64,000 bases of DNA from Variovorax paradoxus (GTDB taxonomy: Bacteria; Pseudomonadota; Gammaproteobacteria; Burkholderiales; Burkholderiaceae_C): positions 2,714,001-2,778,000 of the forward strand of contig NZ_LR743507.1 of NCBI RefSeq assembly GCF_902712855.1, read 5' to 3'. The translations under genes and the position numbers were made by a program. Positions 17,669-28,295 of this stretch are shown piece by piece (position 1 is the first letter of the stretch; each line of letters begins with the position of its first letter). The notes below the pieces were generated by a model. The model worked only from the letters and a program-made list of their open reading frames with translations, was not told where the DNA came from and made no database searches.

Positions 17669-18947
17669 AACACCCGTTCCCTTCGCCGCTTCCTCGTTGC
17701 GTCCTCCGCTGATGCCGCTCGACGAGGCCATCGCCGTGCTGCTCGCGAAAGCGAAGCCGACGCTGCCCGCCGAAAGCGTCGGCACCTTCGACGCCGACGG
17801 CCGCGTGCTGGCGCAGGACCTCGTCTCCGGCCTCACCGTGCCGCCCCGCGACAACAGCGCGATGGACGGCTATGCGGTGCGGGTGGCCGACTGCGCCGCG
17901 CCGGGCGCCGAGTTGACCGTGGCGCAGCGCATTCCCGCCGGCACTGTCGGCACGGCACTCGCGGCAGGTACCGCGGCGCGCATCTTCACCGGTGCGCAGA
18001 TTCCCGATGGCGCCGATGCCGTGGTGATGCAGGAAGACACGGCCGCCACACCCCGGGAAGGAAGCCTGGGTTCGGTGCGCATCGCGATCGTGCCGGCGAG
18101 CGGCCAGTGGATCCGCCGCGCGGGCGAGGACGTGGCCTCGGGCGATATCGTGCTCGGGCAGGGCGAGCGCCTCACGCCTGCCGCCCTGGGCCTTGCGGCC
18201 AGCGTGGGCTTCGACTGCCTGCAGGTCGCGCGCAGGCCGCGCGTGGCCATGCTTTCGACCGGCGACGAGCTGGTGATGCCTGGCGAAGTCGCACCCGACG
18301 CCATGAAGCCGGGTGCGATCTACAACTCCAACCGCTTCTTCATGCGGGCTTTGCTGCACCGCCTGGGCTGCGAGGTGAACGACTTGGGCATCGTGCCCGA
18401 CAACCGCGAAGCCACCATTGCGGCGCTGCGCGACGCGGCCGAGGCCAGCGACCTGATCATCACGACCGGCGGTGTCTCCGTCGGCGAGGAAGACCACATC
18501 CGTGCGGCGCTGCAGTCGCTCGGCGAGCTGCAGCTGTGGTCGTTGTCGATGAAGCCCGGCAAGCCGTTTGCCTATGGCTCCATCGCGCGCAGACACGGGC
18601 AGGGCGCCTGCCACGTGACGGGGCTGCCCGGCAACCCGGTGTCGAGCTTCCTGACCTTCCTGATGCTGGTGCGCCCGTTCCTGCTGACGCTGCAGGGCGC
18701 CACGCGTGTCGCGCCCGAGGCGGTGCAGATGCGCGCCGATTTCGACTGGCCGCGCGCCGACAAGCGGCGCGAGTTCCTGCGCGTGCGGCGCAACGCGGCG
18801 GGCGGGCTCGAGCTGTTCGGCAACCAGAGCTCGGGCGTGCTGACGTCGATGGTCTGGGGCGACGGCGTGGTCGACAACCCCGCAGGCCACACGATCAGGT
18901 CGGGCGACACCGTGAGCTTCATTCCCTTCGCGTTGCTGCTCGGCTGA
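17661..18947 (+). CDS. moeA: Molybdopterin molybdenumtransferase
   Basis: Inserts molybdate into adenylated molybdopterin in the cytosol. The 428 residues contain VPPRDNSAMDGYAVRVADCA near the N-terminus, GQWIRRAGEDVASGD, VAMLSTGDELVMPGE with the MPT-binding TTGGVSVGEEDHIRAAL, and a C-terminal domain IV. Its ATG lies inside the mobB 3' end, so the two are coupled. moaD follows eight bases after its stop. Confidence 0.95.
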   Translation: MAETPVPFAASSLRPPLMPLDEAIAVLLAKAKPTLPAESVGTFDADGRVLAQDLVSGLTVPPRDNSAMDGYAVRVADCAAPGAELTVAQRIPAGTVGTALAAGTAARIFTGAQIPDGADAVVMQEDTAATPREGSLGSVRIAIVPASGQWIRRAGEDVASGDIVLGQGERLTPAALGLAASVGFDCLQVARRPRVAMLSTGDELVMPGEVAPDAMKPGAIYNSNRFFMRALLHRLGCEVNDLGIVPDNREATIAALRDAAEASDLIITTGGVSVGEEDHIRAALQSLGELQLWSLSMKPGKPFAYGSIARRHGQGACHVTGLPGNPVSSFLTFLMLVRPFLLTLQGATRVAPEAVQMRADFDWPRADKRREFLRVRRNAAGGLELFGNQSSGVLTSMVWGDGVVDNPAGHTIRSGDTVSFIPFALLLG

Positions 18948-18955
18948 ATCGCGCC

Positions 18956-19207
18956 ATGAAAGTCCGGATCCGTTATTTCGCCTCGGTGCGCGAGGCACTC
19001 TCCAGCAGCGGCGAAACCGTCGACACGCAGGCCGCCACGCTGGCGGCGCTGCGCGACGAACTCATTGCGCGCGGCGGCGCCTATGCCACCGCACTCGCAC
19101 GCGGCAAGGCCGTGCGCATGGCGCTCGACCAGCTCATGAGCGACGAAGCCGCCACGCTCGGCGACGACTGCGAAGTGGCTTTCTTTCCGCCCGTCACCGG
19201 CGGCTGA
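18956..19207 (+). CDS. moaD: Molybdopterin synthase sulfur-carrier subunit
   Basis: A ubiquitin-fold sulfur carrier whose C-terminal Gly-Gly is thiocarboxylated and donates sulfur to MoaE. The 83 residues start MKVRIRYFASVREALSSSGE and end EVAFFPPVTGG, the required terminus. The last 14 bases of the gene overlap the end of the antisense dapA-like gene. Its partner moaE begins 1.1 kb downstream, beyond that gene. Confidence 0.93.
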   Translation: MKVRIRYFASVREALSSSGETVDTQAATLAALRDELIARGGAYATALARGKAVRMALDQLMSDEAATLGDDCEVAFFPPVTGG

Positions 19208-20087
19208 GGCGGGCGTCGAGCGCCACCAGGCGCTCGCGCAGCCCGTCGGACGCGCGCGTCATCGGCGAACGCAGTTCGTCCTGCATTTCGCCCCCATGCG
19301 CGAGCAGCGCCTTCAGCGGGCCGGGATTGGGTTCGGCGAACAGCATCTCCACCAGCGGCTGCAGCGCCTGCCACTCGGGGCGGGCCTCGGCGAGGCGGTT
19401 GTCCGCCAGCAGGCGCACCAGCTGCACGAAGCGGCGGGCGTGCACGTTCCCGCTGGCTGCGATGGCGCCCGCGCCGCCTTCGGCCATGGTGCCGAAGATC
19501 TGGTGGTCTTCGCCCGTCAGCACCTGGAGCCGGCCGTCGGCAATCACCGCGCGCGTCTTGGCCATGTCGCCGCCGCAGTCCTTGATGCCGTGGATGCGCG
19601 GGTGCGCGGCCAGCGCCAGCAGCGTGTCGCGGGCGATGGTGACGCCGGTGCGGTAGGGAATGTCGTAGACCAGCACCGGCACCGTGCTGGCGTCGGCGAT
19701 GGCGCCGAACCATTCGAGCAGGCCCGCCTGCGAGGGGCGAACGTAGTGCGGCGCGGCCACCAGCAGGCCTGCGATGGGGCGTTCCGAGAGCTTTCGGGCC
19801 CAGGCCGTGGCCTTGCCCAGGTGGTAGCCCGACATGCCCATGACGACCGGCAGCCCGTCGGCGGCGGCCAGTACCGTGTCGAGCACGGCCAGTTGCTCGG
19901 CCTCGTCGAGCGCTGCGGCTTCGCCGGTCGAGCCGCAGGGCACGAAGCCCGTCACGCCTTCGCCGGCCAGCCTGCGGGTCAGCGAGGACAGCGCGACATG
20001 ATCGACCGCGCCATCGCGGAACGGGGTGACGAGGGCCACCCAGAAGCCGGAGAAATCGGGTGTGGAGGTACGGGATAGTCGAGGCAC
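19194..20087 (-). CDS. Dihydrodipicolinate synthase-family aldolase/lyase
   Basis: A 297-residue Schiff-base class I aldolase barrel of the DapA/NAL family. The catalytic lysine is Lys169 in RIHGIKDCGG, the tyrosine is Tyr141 in VLVYDIPYRTG, and Arg146 is kept. The substrate loop reads CGSTGEAAAL where DHDPS normally has GTTGE, so the first Thr is Ser. That change and the location among molybdenum-cofactor genes suggest a paralogue acting on another 2-oxo acid rather than the lysine-pathway enzyme. It is antisense to moaD and moaE and overlaps the moaD end. Confidence 0.85.
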   Translation of the reverse strand: MPRLSRTSTPDFSGFWVALVTPFRDGAVDHVALSSLTRRLAGEGVTGFVPCGSTGEAAALDEAEQLAVLDTVLAAADGLPVVMGMSGYHLGKATAWARKLSERPIAGLLVAAPHYVRPSQAGLLEWFGAIADASTVPVLVYDIPYRTGVTIARDTLLALAAHPRIHGIKDCGGDMAKTRAVIADGRLQVLTGEDHQIFGTMAEGGAGAIAASGNVHARRFVQLVRLLADNRLAEARPEWQALQPLVEMLFAEPNPGPLKALLAHGGEMQDELRSPMTRASDGLRERLVALDARLSRR

Positions 20088-20109
20088 GCGGGCTTCCTTT
20101 CAGGAATCG

Positions 20110-20207
20110 ACCGATGGAAAGAACCATCGTCGGATGCGCGCGCAACCCATGAGAGGCCAAGGCCTTGCCTTCCGGCAGGTTCCGTCGCTCATCCGACGAC
20201 GGAACCT
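20110..20207. repeat. Two hairpins in the dapA-like/moaE gap
   Basis: AGGTTCCGTCG (20177-20187) and CGACGGAACCT (20197-20207) are perfect 11-bp arms. Nearer the dapA-like start, a CCGATGG/CCATCG inverted repeat lies around 20111-20129. The region carries the divergent promoters of both genes; nothing else is recognised in 20088-20348. Confidence 0.45.
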
Positions 20208-20348
20208 CGGCTCCGGTCAGACGAGCTTTGGTTTTTTGGCTTTGCTGTTGCCCTGGCACGCACCGAGGCCTTCGGGGTGCGAGTGCACCGGGAAGGACGT
20301 GGCGAGGCAAGGCATCGCGGCAGTTTATCGCGGTGCCACAATCCCGGC

Positions 20349-20825
20349 ATGAGCGGCGCACGTGTTTCCATCCGGACGGCAGATTTCGACCTGGCACAGG
20401 AGGTCGCCGCGTTGCGTGCCGACGACATGCGCGTCGGGGCGGTCTGCAGTTTTGTGGGCACGGTGCGCGACCGCAACGACGGCAGCAGCGTGTCGTCGAT
20501 GGAGCTGGAACACTACCCGGGCATGACCGAGAAGGCCATCGAGGCCATGATCGACGAGGCGCACCGGCGCTTCGACATCCTGGGGGCGCGCGTGATCCAT
20601 CGCGTGGGGCTGCTGCAGCCCCTCGACCAGATCATGATGGTGGCCGTGGTGTCGGCGCACCGCGGCCAGAGCTTCGAGGCCTGCGAGTTCCTGATGGACT
20701 ACCTCAAGACCCAGGCGCCGTTCTGGAAGAAAGAGCAGACGCCCGAAGGTGCCCGCTGGGTCGATGCGCGCGTGGCCGACGATGCGGCCCTGGCGCGCTG
20801 GGGCATCAGCGCTCCCAACGCCTGA
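20349..20825 (+). CDS. moaE: Molybdopterin synthase catalytic subunit
   Basis: Large subunit of molybdopterin synthase, which adds two sulfurs to cPMP with MoaD. The 158 residues show GAVCSFVGTVRDRNDGSSVS, LEHYPGMTEKAIEAM, HRVGLLQPLDQIMMVAVVSA and the lysine-bearing active-site segment APFWKKEQTPEGARWVDA. The ATG at 20349 fits the family N-terminus; the frame upstream to 20277 is not family-like. Confidence 0.93.
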   Translation: MSGARVSIRTADFDLAQEVAALRADDMRVGAVCSFVGTVRDRNDGSSVSSMELEHYPGMTEKAIEAMIDEAHRRFDILGARVIHRVGLLQPLDQIMMVAVVSAHRGQSFEACEFLMDYLKTQAPFWKKEQTPEGARWVDARVADDAALARWGISAPNA

Positions 20826-20833
20826 CCTGCGTT

Positions 20834-20947
20834 GTTCCCTCTCCCTTTGGGAGAGGGCCAGGGTGAGGGCCGCAGCGCTCATCTGACAAGCTGCTCTTGC
20901 GAAGGCTACCGGCCCTCGCCCCAACCCTTTCCCCGATGGGAGAGTGA
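20834..20947. repeat. Paired CCCTCTCCC/GGGAGAGGG intergenic repeat
   Basis: CCCTCTCCC-TTT-GGGAGAGGG (20837-20857) followed by CAGGGTGAGGGCC is answered about 50 bases on by GGCCCTCGCCCCAACCC and GATGGGAGAGTGA in the opposite sense, an imperfect inverted pair. It fills the space between the convergent ends of moaE and the Bug gene and looks REP-like. Confidence 0.6.
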
Positions 20948-20955
20948 GCCACACA

Positions 20956-21936
20956 TCAAAGCGGTTTGAAGCCGCTGGCCTGGATGATCTTTTCCCACGC
21001 CTGCGTATAGGTGCGCACGCGGCCAGCGAACTGGCCCTGCGGCTCGTAGCCCACCGTCAGCCCCATCGCCGTGAGCTTCTGCTTCACGTCGGGCATGGCC
21101 AGCACCTTCTGCAGCGCGTCGCCGTACCTGTCGATGATCGGCTGCGGCGTGCCCACCGGCGCGAAGATGCCGTAGTAGGGCAGGTCGTCGAGGTTGGCGA
21201 AGCCCAGCTCGGTGAAGGTCGGCACGTTCGGGATCACCGCCTGGCGCTTGGCGCCGATGGAGGCCACGATGCGCACCTTGCCCGCCTTGTGGTTCTCGAT
21301 GAAGTCCGGCACCGAGGCGATGCCCGCCGTGATCTGGTTGCCCAGCATGTCGGCCGTCATGGGCGCGCTGCCGCGGTAGGGCGCGGGCTGCACATCGATC
21401 TTGTACTTGTCGGAAATCATCTTCACCAGAAACTCGGGGATCGAGGCCGGCGCCGGGATGCCGATGGTCTCCTTGCCGCCCTTCTGCGTGCGGACCCACT
21501 TCACGTACTCGTCCATCGTCTTGGCCGGCGTGCCGCCCGACACGGCCAGCACGTTGGCGAAGGTCGCGAAGCCGGCCACGGGCACGAAGTCGGTGGCAGG
21601 GTTGAAGCCCGGATTCTTGATCACCTGCGGCAGGATCGAGATGGTGTGGTCATGCGACAGGAACAGCGTGTGGCCGTCGGCAGGGGACGACTTCAGCACG
21701 GTGGCCGCGATCTGGCCTCCCGCGCCGGCGCGGTTCTCCACCACCACGGGAACGCCCAGCACGTCCTTGAGCTTCTCGCCCAGGGTGCGCGCAATCGCGT
21801 CGGTGCCCGCGCCGGCCGGAAAGCCGACCAGCAGGCGCACGGGGGTGCCGCTCTGTGCCTGCGCAAGGCCCGAGAGGCCCAAGGCCGCCACGAGGAGGCC
21901 AGCGCTGATCGCACGGCGCTGCATTGAAAAAACCAT
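20956..21936 (-). CDS. Bug/TctC-family periplasmic binding protein
   Basis: A 326-residue solute receptor of the tripartite tricarboxylate transporter type. It has a signal peptide (AISAGLLVAALGLSGLAQAQ), then VRLLVGFPAGAGTDAIARTL, VVVENRAGAGGQIAATVLKS with the family ENRAGAGG motif, and PYRGSAPMTADMLGNQI. The ATG at 21936 follows GGAG; another ATG four codons upstream lacks one. No TctA/TctB membrane genes are adjacent, so it is an orphan receptor whose ligand is unknown. Confidence 0.9.
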   Translation of the reverse strand: MVFSMQRRAISAGLLVAALGLSGLAQAQSGTPVRLLVGFPAGAGTDAIARTLGEKLKDVLGVPVVVENRAGAGGQIAATVLKSSPADGHTLFLSHDHTISILPQVIKNPGFNPATDFVPVAGFATFANVLAVSGGTPAKTMDEYVKWVRTQKGGKETIGIPAPASIPEFLVKMISDKYKIDVQPAPYRGSAPMTADMLGNQITAGIASVPDFIENHKAGKVRIVASIGAKRQAVIPNVPTFTELGFANLDDLPYYGIFAPVGTPQPIIDRYGDALQKVLAMPDVKQKLTAMGLTVGYEPQGQFAGRVRTYTQAWEKIIQASGFKPL

Positions 21937-22053
21937 GATCGACTCCATTCGAGAAGAGAGAAATGCCTACGGGAAAACAGAAACGGGTCTTGTGCAATAC
22001 CCGTGCCCGGACGCCGCAATCCGCCGGGCCATGCGCCGGGATTGGCCGGCAGG

Positions 22054-22081
22054 CTTGAATCGTGCCCGAACAGCCCTATTT
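22054..22081 (+). promoter_or_regulatory. Sigma-32-type heat-shock promoter of clpB
   Basis: CTTGAA (22054-22059), 14 bases, then CCCTATTT (22074-22081) against the sigma-32 consensus CTTGAAA / CCCCATNT. The ATG of clpB is 19 bases downstream of the -10 element, giving a short leader with GCAGGAA as the binding site. Confidence 0.72.
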
Positions 22082-22100
22082 TGGATGCAGGAATACCACC

Positions 22101-24722
<2,622 letters not shown>

Positions 24723-24728
24723 AGTCGG

Positions 24729-25058
24729 ATGATGAACTTCATTCTTCGGGTCATTCTTCTGCTCCTGGGGCTGGTCTTCGCGGCCAGCCTGACCGTCGCC
24801 GTGATGCTGCTGGCTGTGGTGTGGGGCGTGCGCTACGCCTGGGGGCGTCTTACGGGCAAGCCCGTGACGCCCTGGGTCATGCGATTCAATCCACGCTCGG
24901 GCTTCGACAGATTCCGCCATGCGGCACAGCCGACGGAGCCGCAGGCCGCCGATGTCGTCAATGCCAGGGCACGCGGTGAATCCGTGCGCAGCCCCGTCGC
25001 CATCGGCCCCGCCGATGACGTGACCGACGTGCGGGCCCGCCCCGTGCGCGGCGACTGA
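24729..25058 (+). CDS. Small single-pass membrane protein
   Basis: 109 residues, unknown function. An N-terminal hydrophobic segment (LRVILLLLGLVFAASLTVAV and on to residue 33) forms one long transmembrane helix or signal anchor. A polar, Pro/Ala/Arg-rich tail follows, with PVTPWVMRFNPRSGFDRFR. It begins six bases after the clpB stop and may be read through from it. Two adjacent ATGs (24729 and 24732) are equivalent starts. Confidence 0.65.
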   Translation: MMNFILRVILLLLGLVFAASLTVAVMLLAVVWGVRYAWGRLTGKPVTPWVMRFNPRSGFDRFRHAAQPTEPQAADVVNARARGESVRSPVAIGPADDVTDVRARPVRGD

Positions 25059-25086
25059 ACCCTTCGGCAGTCTTTTCCCCGGAACA

Positions 25087-25121
25087 TTTACTGGCCCGTA
25101 GAATTTCTACCGGCCAGTAAA
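25087..25121. promoter_or_regulatory. Near-perfect palindromic TetR operator
   Basis: TTTACTGGCC (25087-25096) and GGCCAGTAAA (25112-25121) flank an inner GTAGAA/TTCTAC pair, giving an almost continuous 35-bp palindrome. It lies 54-89 bases before the TetR gene that opens the crotonase-thiolase operon, so autoregulation is likely (inference). Confidence 0.75.
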
Positions 25122-25175
25122 TTCGTCTCTCGCCGCGCCGTGCGGCGTCGATTTGCGGCCAAGTCGTGTTGAACC

Positions 25176-25874
25176 GTGGTCCGCACCGTTTCCCCTTCGT
25201 CCGTTTCCGATCCGGCTTCTCCGTGGGAGCCCGCGGGCAAGCGTGCCAGGCAGCGCGAACTCAAGCGCCAGGCCGTGCTTCAGACGGCCGCCCGGCTCTT
25301 CAACGAACGCGGTTTCCATGCGACCTCGCTCGACGACATCGCCGAGCGGCTGAACGTCAGCAAGCCCACGCTCTACTACTACGTCGAGAACAAGGACCAG
25401 ATCCTGCTGGAGTGCGTGAAGATCGCGCTCGACCTCATGCAGGAAGGCATCGGCGAGGTGCGCGCCGCAGGCGGCAGTGCCGTCGACCAGCTCCGGGCCT
25501 GCATGCGCATCTACTCGGGCGTGGTCATGCAGGACTTCGGCATGTGCGTGATCCGCATCGGCGAAGACCCGCTGCCGGAGCCGCTGAAGACCGAGCTGCG
25601 CCGCCTCAAGGCCACCATCGATGGCCAGTTCCGCAGCCTTGTCGAAGAGGGCGTTGCCGAAGGCTCGCTGGCGCCGTGCAACCCGAAGATGGCCGCCTTC
25701 GTTCTCGCCGGCGCGCTGAGCTGGATCGGCCGCTGGTACCGCCCCGATGGCGACCTCACGCCCGACCAGATCGCCGACCAGGCCATCGAGCTGCTGCTCG
25801 GTGGCGTGATTCGAAGACCGGCCCCGGCTGCCGAAGCCCCGGAAGCCGCCGCCACGAAAGGAAAGACCGCATGA
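25176..25874 (+). CDS. TetR-family regulator of the adjacent acyl-CoA operon
   Basis: 232 residues. The helix-turn-helix lies at about 28-70 (QTAARLFNERGFHATSLDDI, then LNVSKPTLYYYVENKDQI), followed by a helical ligand-binding part with GMCVIRIGEDPLPEPLKTEL and a Pro/Ala-rich tail. The start is a GTG at 25176 as no ATG fits. Its stop overlaps the crotonase ATG (ATGA). The ligand is probably an acyl-CoA or a related metabolite (inference from neighbours). Confidence 0.88.
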   Translation: MVRTVSPSSVSDPASPWEPAGKRARQRELKRQAVLQTAARLFNERGFHATSLDDIAERLNVSKPTLYYYVENKDQILLECVKIALDLMQEGIGEVRAAGGSAVDQLRACMRIYSGVVMQDFGMCVIRIGEDPLPEPLKTELRRLKATIDGQFRSLVEEGVAEGSLAPCNPKMAAFVLAGALSWIGRWYRPDGDLTPDQIADQAIELLLGGVIRRPAPAAEAPEAAATKGKTA

Positions 25875-26662
25875 CGATGACGACGACAGACGCTCCCTTG
25901 CTGCTGGGACGGGATGGCGCGGTGGCCACGATCCGCTTCAACCGGCCGGCTGCCCTGAACGCCATCGACGTGCCGATGGCCAACGCCTTCCTCGCCGCCG
26001 CCCGCGAACTGGCAGCCGACAGGAGCGTGCGCGCGGTGCTCATGAGCGGCGCGGGCAAGGGCTTCATGGCCGGCGGCGATCTCGGCGTGCTGAGCGCCGA
26101 TCCGCAGCAGGGCGCGGCCGACCTGATCGACCCGCTGCACGAGGCGATGACCGTGCTCGACCGCATGGACGCGCCGCTGGTCGCACAGGTGCACGGCGTG
26201 GCCGCCGGTGCCGGCCTGAGCATGATGCTGCAGGCCGACTTCGTGCTGGCGGCCGAAGGCACGCGCTTCAACCTCGCCTACGTGAACATCGGCACCAGCT
26301 GCGACGTGGGCGCCTCGTGGGCGCTGCCGCGGCTGGTCGGCCTTCGCCGCGCGCTCGAGATCGCGATGCTCGGCGACACCTACGACGCGGCAGCTGCCGA
26401 ACGCATGGGCCTGGTCAACCGCGTGGTGCCCGTTGCCGAGCTCGAAGCCGAGGCGATGGCGCTTGCGCAGCGGCTGGCGAAGGGGCCGACCGTGGCGCTG
26501 GGCAACCTGCGCCGGCTGATGCGCGGATCGCTCGGCCGCGACCTGCCTGCGCAGCTCGACGCCGAATCGGCCGCTTTCCAGGACTGCGCCGCGACCGATG
26601 ATTTCAGGATCGGCCTCGACGCCTTCTTCGCCAGGAAGCCCGCCGCCTTCACCGGGCGCTGA
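25871..26662 (+). CDS. Enoyl-CoA hydratase/isomerase-family protein
   Basis: A 263-residue crotonase. The oxyanion-hole segments are SGAGKGFMAGGDLGVLS and VHGVAAGAGLSMMLQADF. The two glutamates used by classical hydratases are not at their usual places: the segment reads FNLAYVNIGTSCDVGASWAL, with an Asp near the second site. That pattern fits isomerase-like or other crotonases better than a standard hydratase. It is the middle gene of the TetR-crotonase-thiolase operon. Confidence 0.88.
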   Translation: MTMTTTDAPLLLGRDGAVATIRFNRPAALNAIDVPMANAFLAAARELAADRSVRAVLMSGAGKGFMAGGDLGVLSADPQQGAADLIDPLHEAMTVLDRMDAPLVAQVHGVAAGAGLSMMLQADFVLAAEGTRFNLAYVNIGTSCDVGASWALPRLVGLRRALEIAMLGDTYDAAAAERMGLVNRVVPVAELEAEAMALAQRLAKGPTVALGNLRRLMRGSLGRDLPAQLDAESAAFQDCAATDDFRIGLDAFFARKPAAFTGR

Positions 26663-26697
26663 ACCGATTTTTTTCAATCCCAGGAGACAGAGACACC

Positions 26698-27882
26698 ATG
26701 ACCTCACGCGACATCTTCGTGGTCGGCACCGCCCGCACCGCCATCGGCACCTTCGGCGGCGCGCTGAAGGACGTGCCCAACACGCAGCTGGCCACCACGG
26801 CCGTGAAGGCTGCCATCGAGCGCAGCGGCCTGGCGGGCGACGCCATCGGCCATGTGGTCATGGGCAACGTGATCCCCACCGACGTGAAGGACGCCTACCT
26901 GAGCCGCGTGGCGGCCATCGACGCGGGATGCCCGATCGAGACGCCGGCCTTCAACGTGAACCGCCTGTGCGGCTCGGGCCTGCAGGCCATCGTGTCCGCG
27001 GCGCAGGCGATCGCGCTGGGCGACTGCGAGATCGCCATCGGCGGCGGCTCTGAATCGATGAGCCGCGGCCCGTATTTCGACACTTCGGCACGCTACGGCG
27101 CGCGCATGGGCGACGCGGTGCTGGTCGACTACATGCTGGGCATCCTGCACGACCCGTGGGAGAAGATCCACATGGGCATCACCGCCGAGAACGTGGCCGC
27201 GCGCTACGGCATCACGCGCGAGCAGATGGACGAGCTGGCCGTCGCCAGCCAGCAGCGCGCGGCCGCCGCCATTGCCGCCGGCCGCTTCAAGGAGCAGATC
27301 GTTCCGGTCGAGGTGAAGACCCGCAAGGGCGTCGTTCTGTTCGACACCGACGAGCACGTGCGCGCCGACACCAGCGTGGAGACGCTTTCGAAGATGAAGC
27401 CCGCGTTCAAGAAGGACGGCCTCGTCACCGCCGGCAATGCCTCGGGCATCAACGACGGCGCCGCCGCGGTGGTGCTGGCCAGCGGCGAGAGCGTGAAGGC
27501 GCGCGGCCTCAAGCCGCTCGCGCGGCTGGTGGGCTACGCGCACGCCGGCGTCGAGCCTGCGTACATGGGCATCGGCCCCGTGCCGGCCACGCGCAAGGTG
27601 CTGGAGCGCACCGGGCTGAAGGTGAGCGACTTCGACGTGATCGAGTCGAACGAAGCCTTCGCGGCGCAGGCCTGCGCGGTCATCAAGGAACTGGGCTTCG
27701 ATCCGGCCCGGGTGAATCCGAACGGCTCGGGCATTTCGCTGGGCCATCCGGTGGGCGCGACCGGCGCGATCATCACCACCAAGGCCATTGCCGAGCTGCA
27801 CCGCACGGGCGGCCGCCATGCGCTGGTGACGATGTGCATCGGCGGCGGCCAGGGCATTGCGGCCGTGTTCGAGCGCGTCTGA
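26698..27882 (+). CDS. bktB: Beta-ketothiolase, BktB-like
   Basis: A 394-residue thiolase that cleaves or forms beta-ketoacyl-CoA. Catalytic residues are Cys91 in NRLCGSGLQA, the His in SLGHPVGATGA and the second Cys in VTMCIGGGQG. Overall it follows the Ralstonia BktB pattern closely (HVVMGNVIPT, DTDEHVRADTSVE, LARLVGYAHAGVEP). AGGAGACAGAG precedes the ATG. With the crotonase it suggests a beta-oxidation or PHA-precursor operon under the TetR regulator. Confidence 0.92.
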   Translation: MTSRDIFVVGTARTAIGTFGGALKDVPNTQLATTAVKAAIERSGLAGDAIGHVVMGNVIPTDVKDAYLSRVAAIDAGCPIETPAFNVNRLCGSGLQAIVSAAQAIALGDCEIAIGGGSESMSRGPYFDTSARYGARMGDAVLVDYMLGILHDPWEKIHMGITAENVAARYGITREQMDELAVASQQRAAAAIAAGRFKEQIVPVEVKTRKGVVLFDTDEHVRADTSVETLSKMKPAFKKDGLVTAGNASGINDGAAAVVLASGESVKARGLKPLARLVGYAHAGVEPAYMGIGPVPATRKVLERTGLKVSDFDVIESNEAFAAQACAVIKELGFDPARVNPNGSGISLGHPVGATGAIITTKAIAELHRTGGRHALVTMCIGGGQGIAAVFERV

Positions 27883-27887
27883 ACGCC

Positions 27888-28295
27888 ATGCTGCGCCCGC
27901 CGCTCCTGATCGACCCCGACGAGGTCGACTTCAGCGCCATCCGGGCGCAGGGCGCGGGCGGGCAGAACGTCAACAAGGTGTCGAGCGCGGTGCACCTGCG
28001 CTACGACATCCACGCCAGTTCGCTGCCGCCCGACGTGAAGGAACGGCTGCTCGCGCTGCGCGACAGCCGCATCACGCAGGAAGGCGTTTTCGTGCTCAAG
28101 GCGCAGCAGCACCGCACGCAGGAGATGAACCGCGCAGATGCGCTGGCGCGCCTGCAGGCGGTGGTCGACAGCGTGGCCACGCCGCCGCGCGTGCGCCGCG
28201 CCACCAAGCCCACCTACGGTTCGAAGCAGCGCCGGCTCGAGGGCAAGAGCCAGCGTTCGCAGATCAAGAGCCTGCGTGGGCGGGTGCAGGACTGA
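27888..28295 (+). CDS. arfB: Alternative ribosome-rescue factor B
   Basis: A peptidyl-tRNA hydrolase that frees ribosomes stalled on non-stop mRNA. The 135 residues carry the GGQ motif in IRAQGAGGQNVNKVSSAVHL and a C-terminal basic tail (KPTYGSKQRRLEGKSQRSQI) that in the family threads the mRNA channel. It lies five bases after the thiolase stop. Its last 32 bases overlap the end of the convergent membrane-protein gene. Confidence 0.93.
   Translation: MLRPPLLIDPDEVDFSAIRAQGAGGQNVNKVSSAVHLRYDIHASSLPPDVKERLLALRDSRITQEGVFVLKAQQHRTQEMNRADALARLQAVVDSVATPPRVRRATKPTYGSKQRRLEGKSQRSQIKSLRGRVQD

Noticed and set aside
24729..25058. A signal-peptide-bearing secreted protein
   Set aside because: The N-terminal hydrophobic stretch is too long and lacks a clear cleavage site, so a membrane anchor is the better reading.
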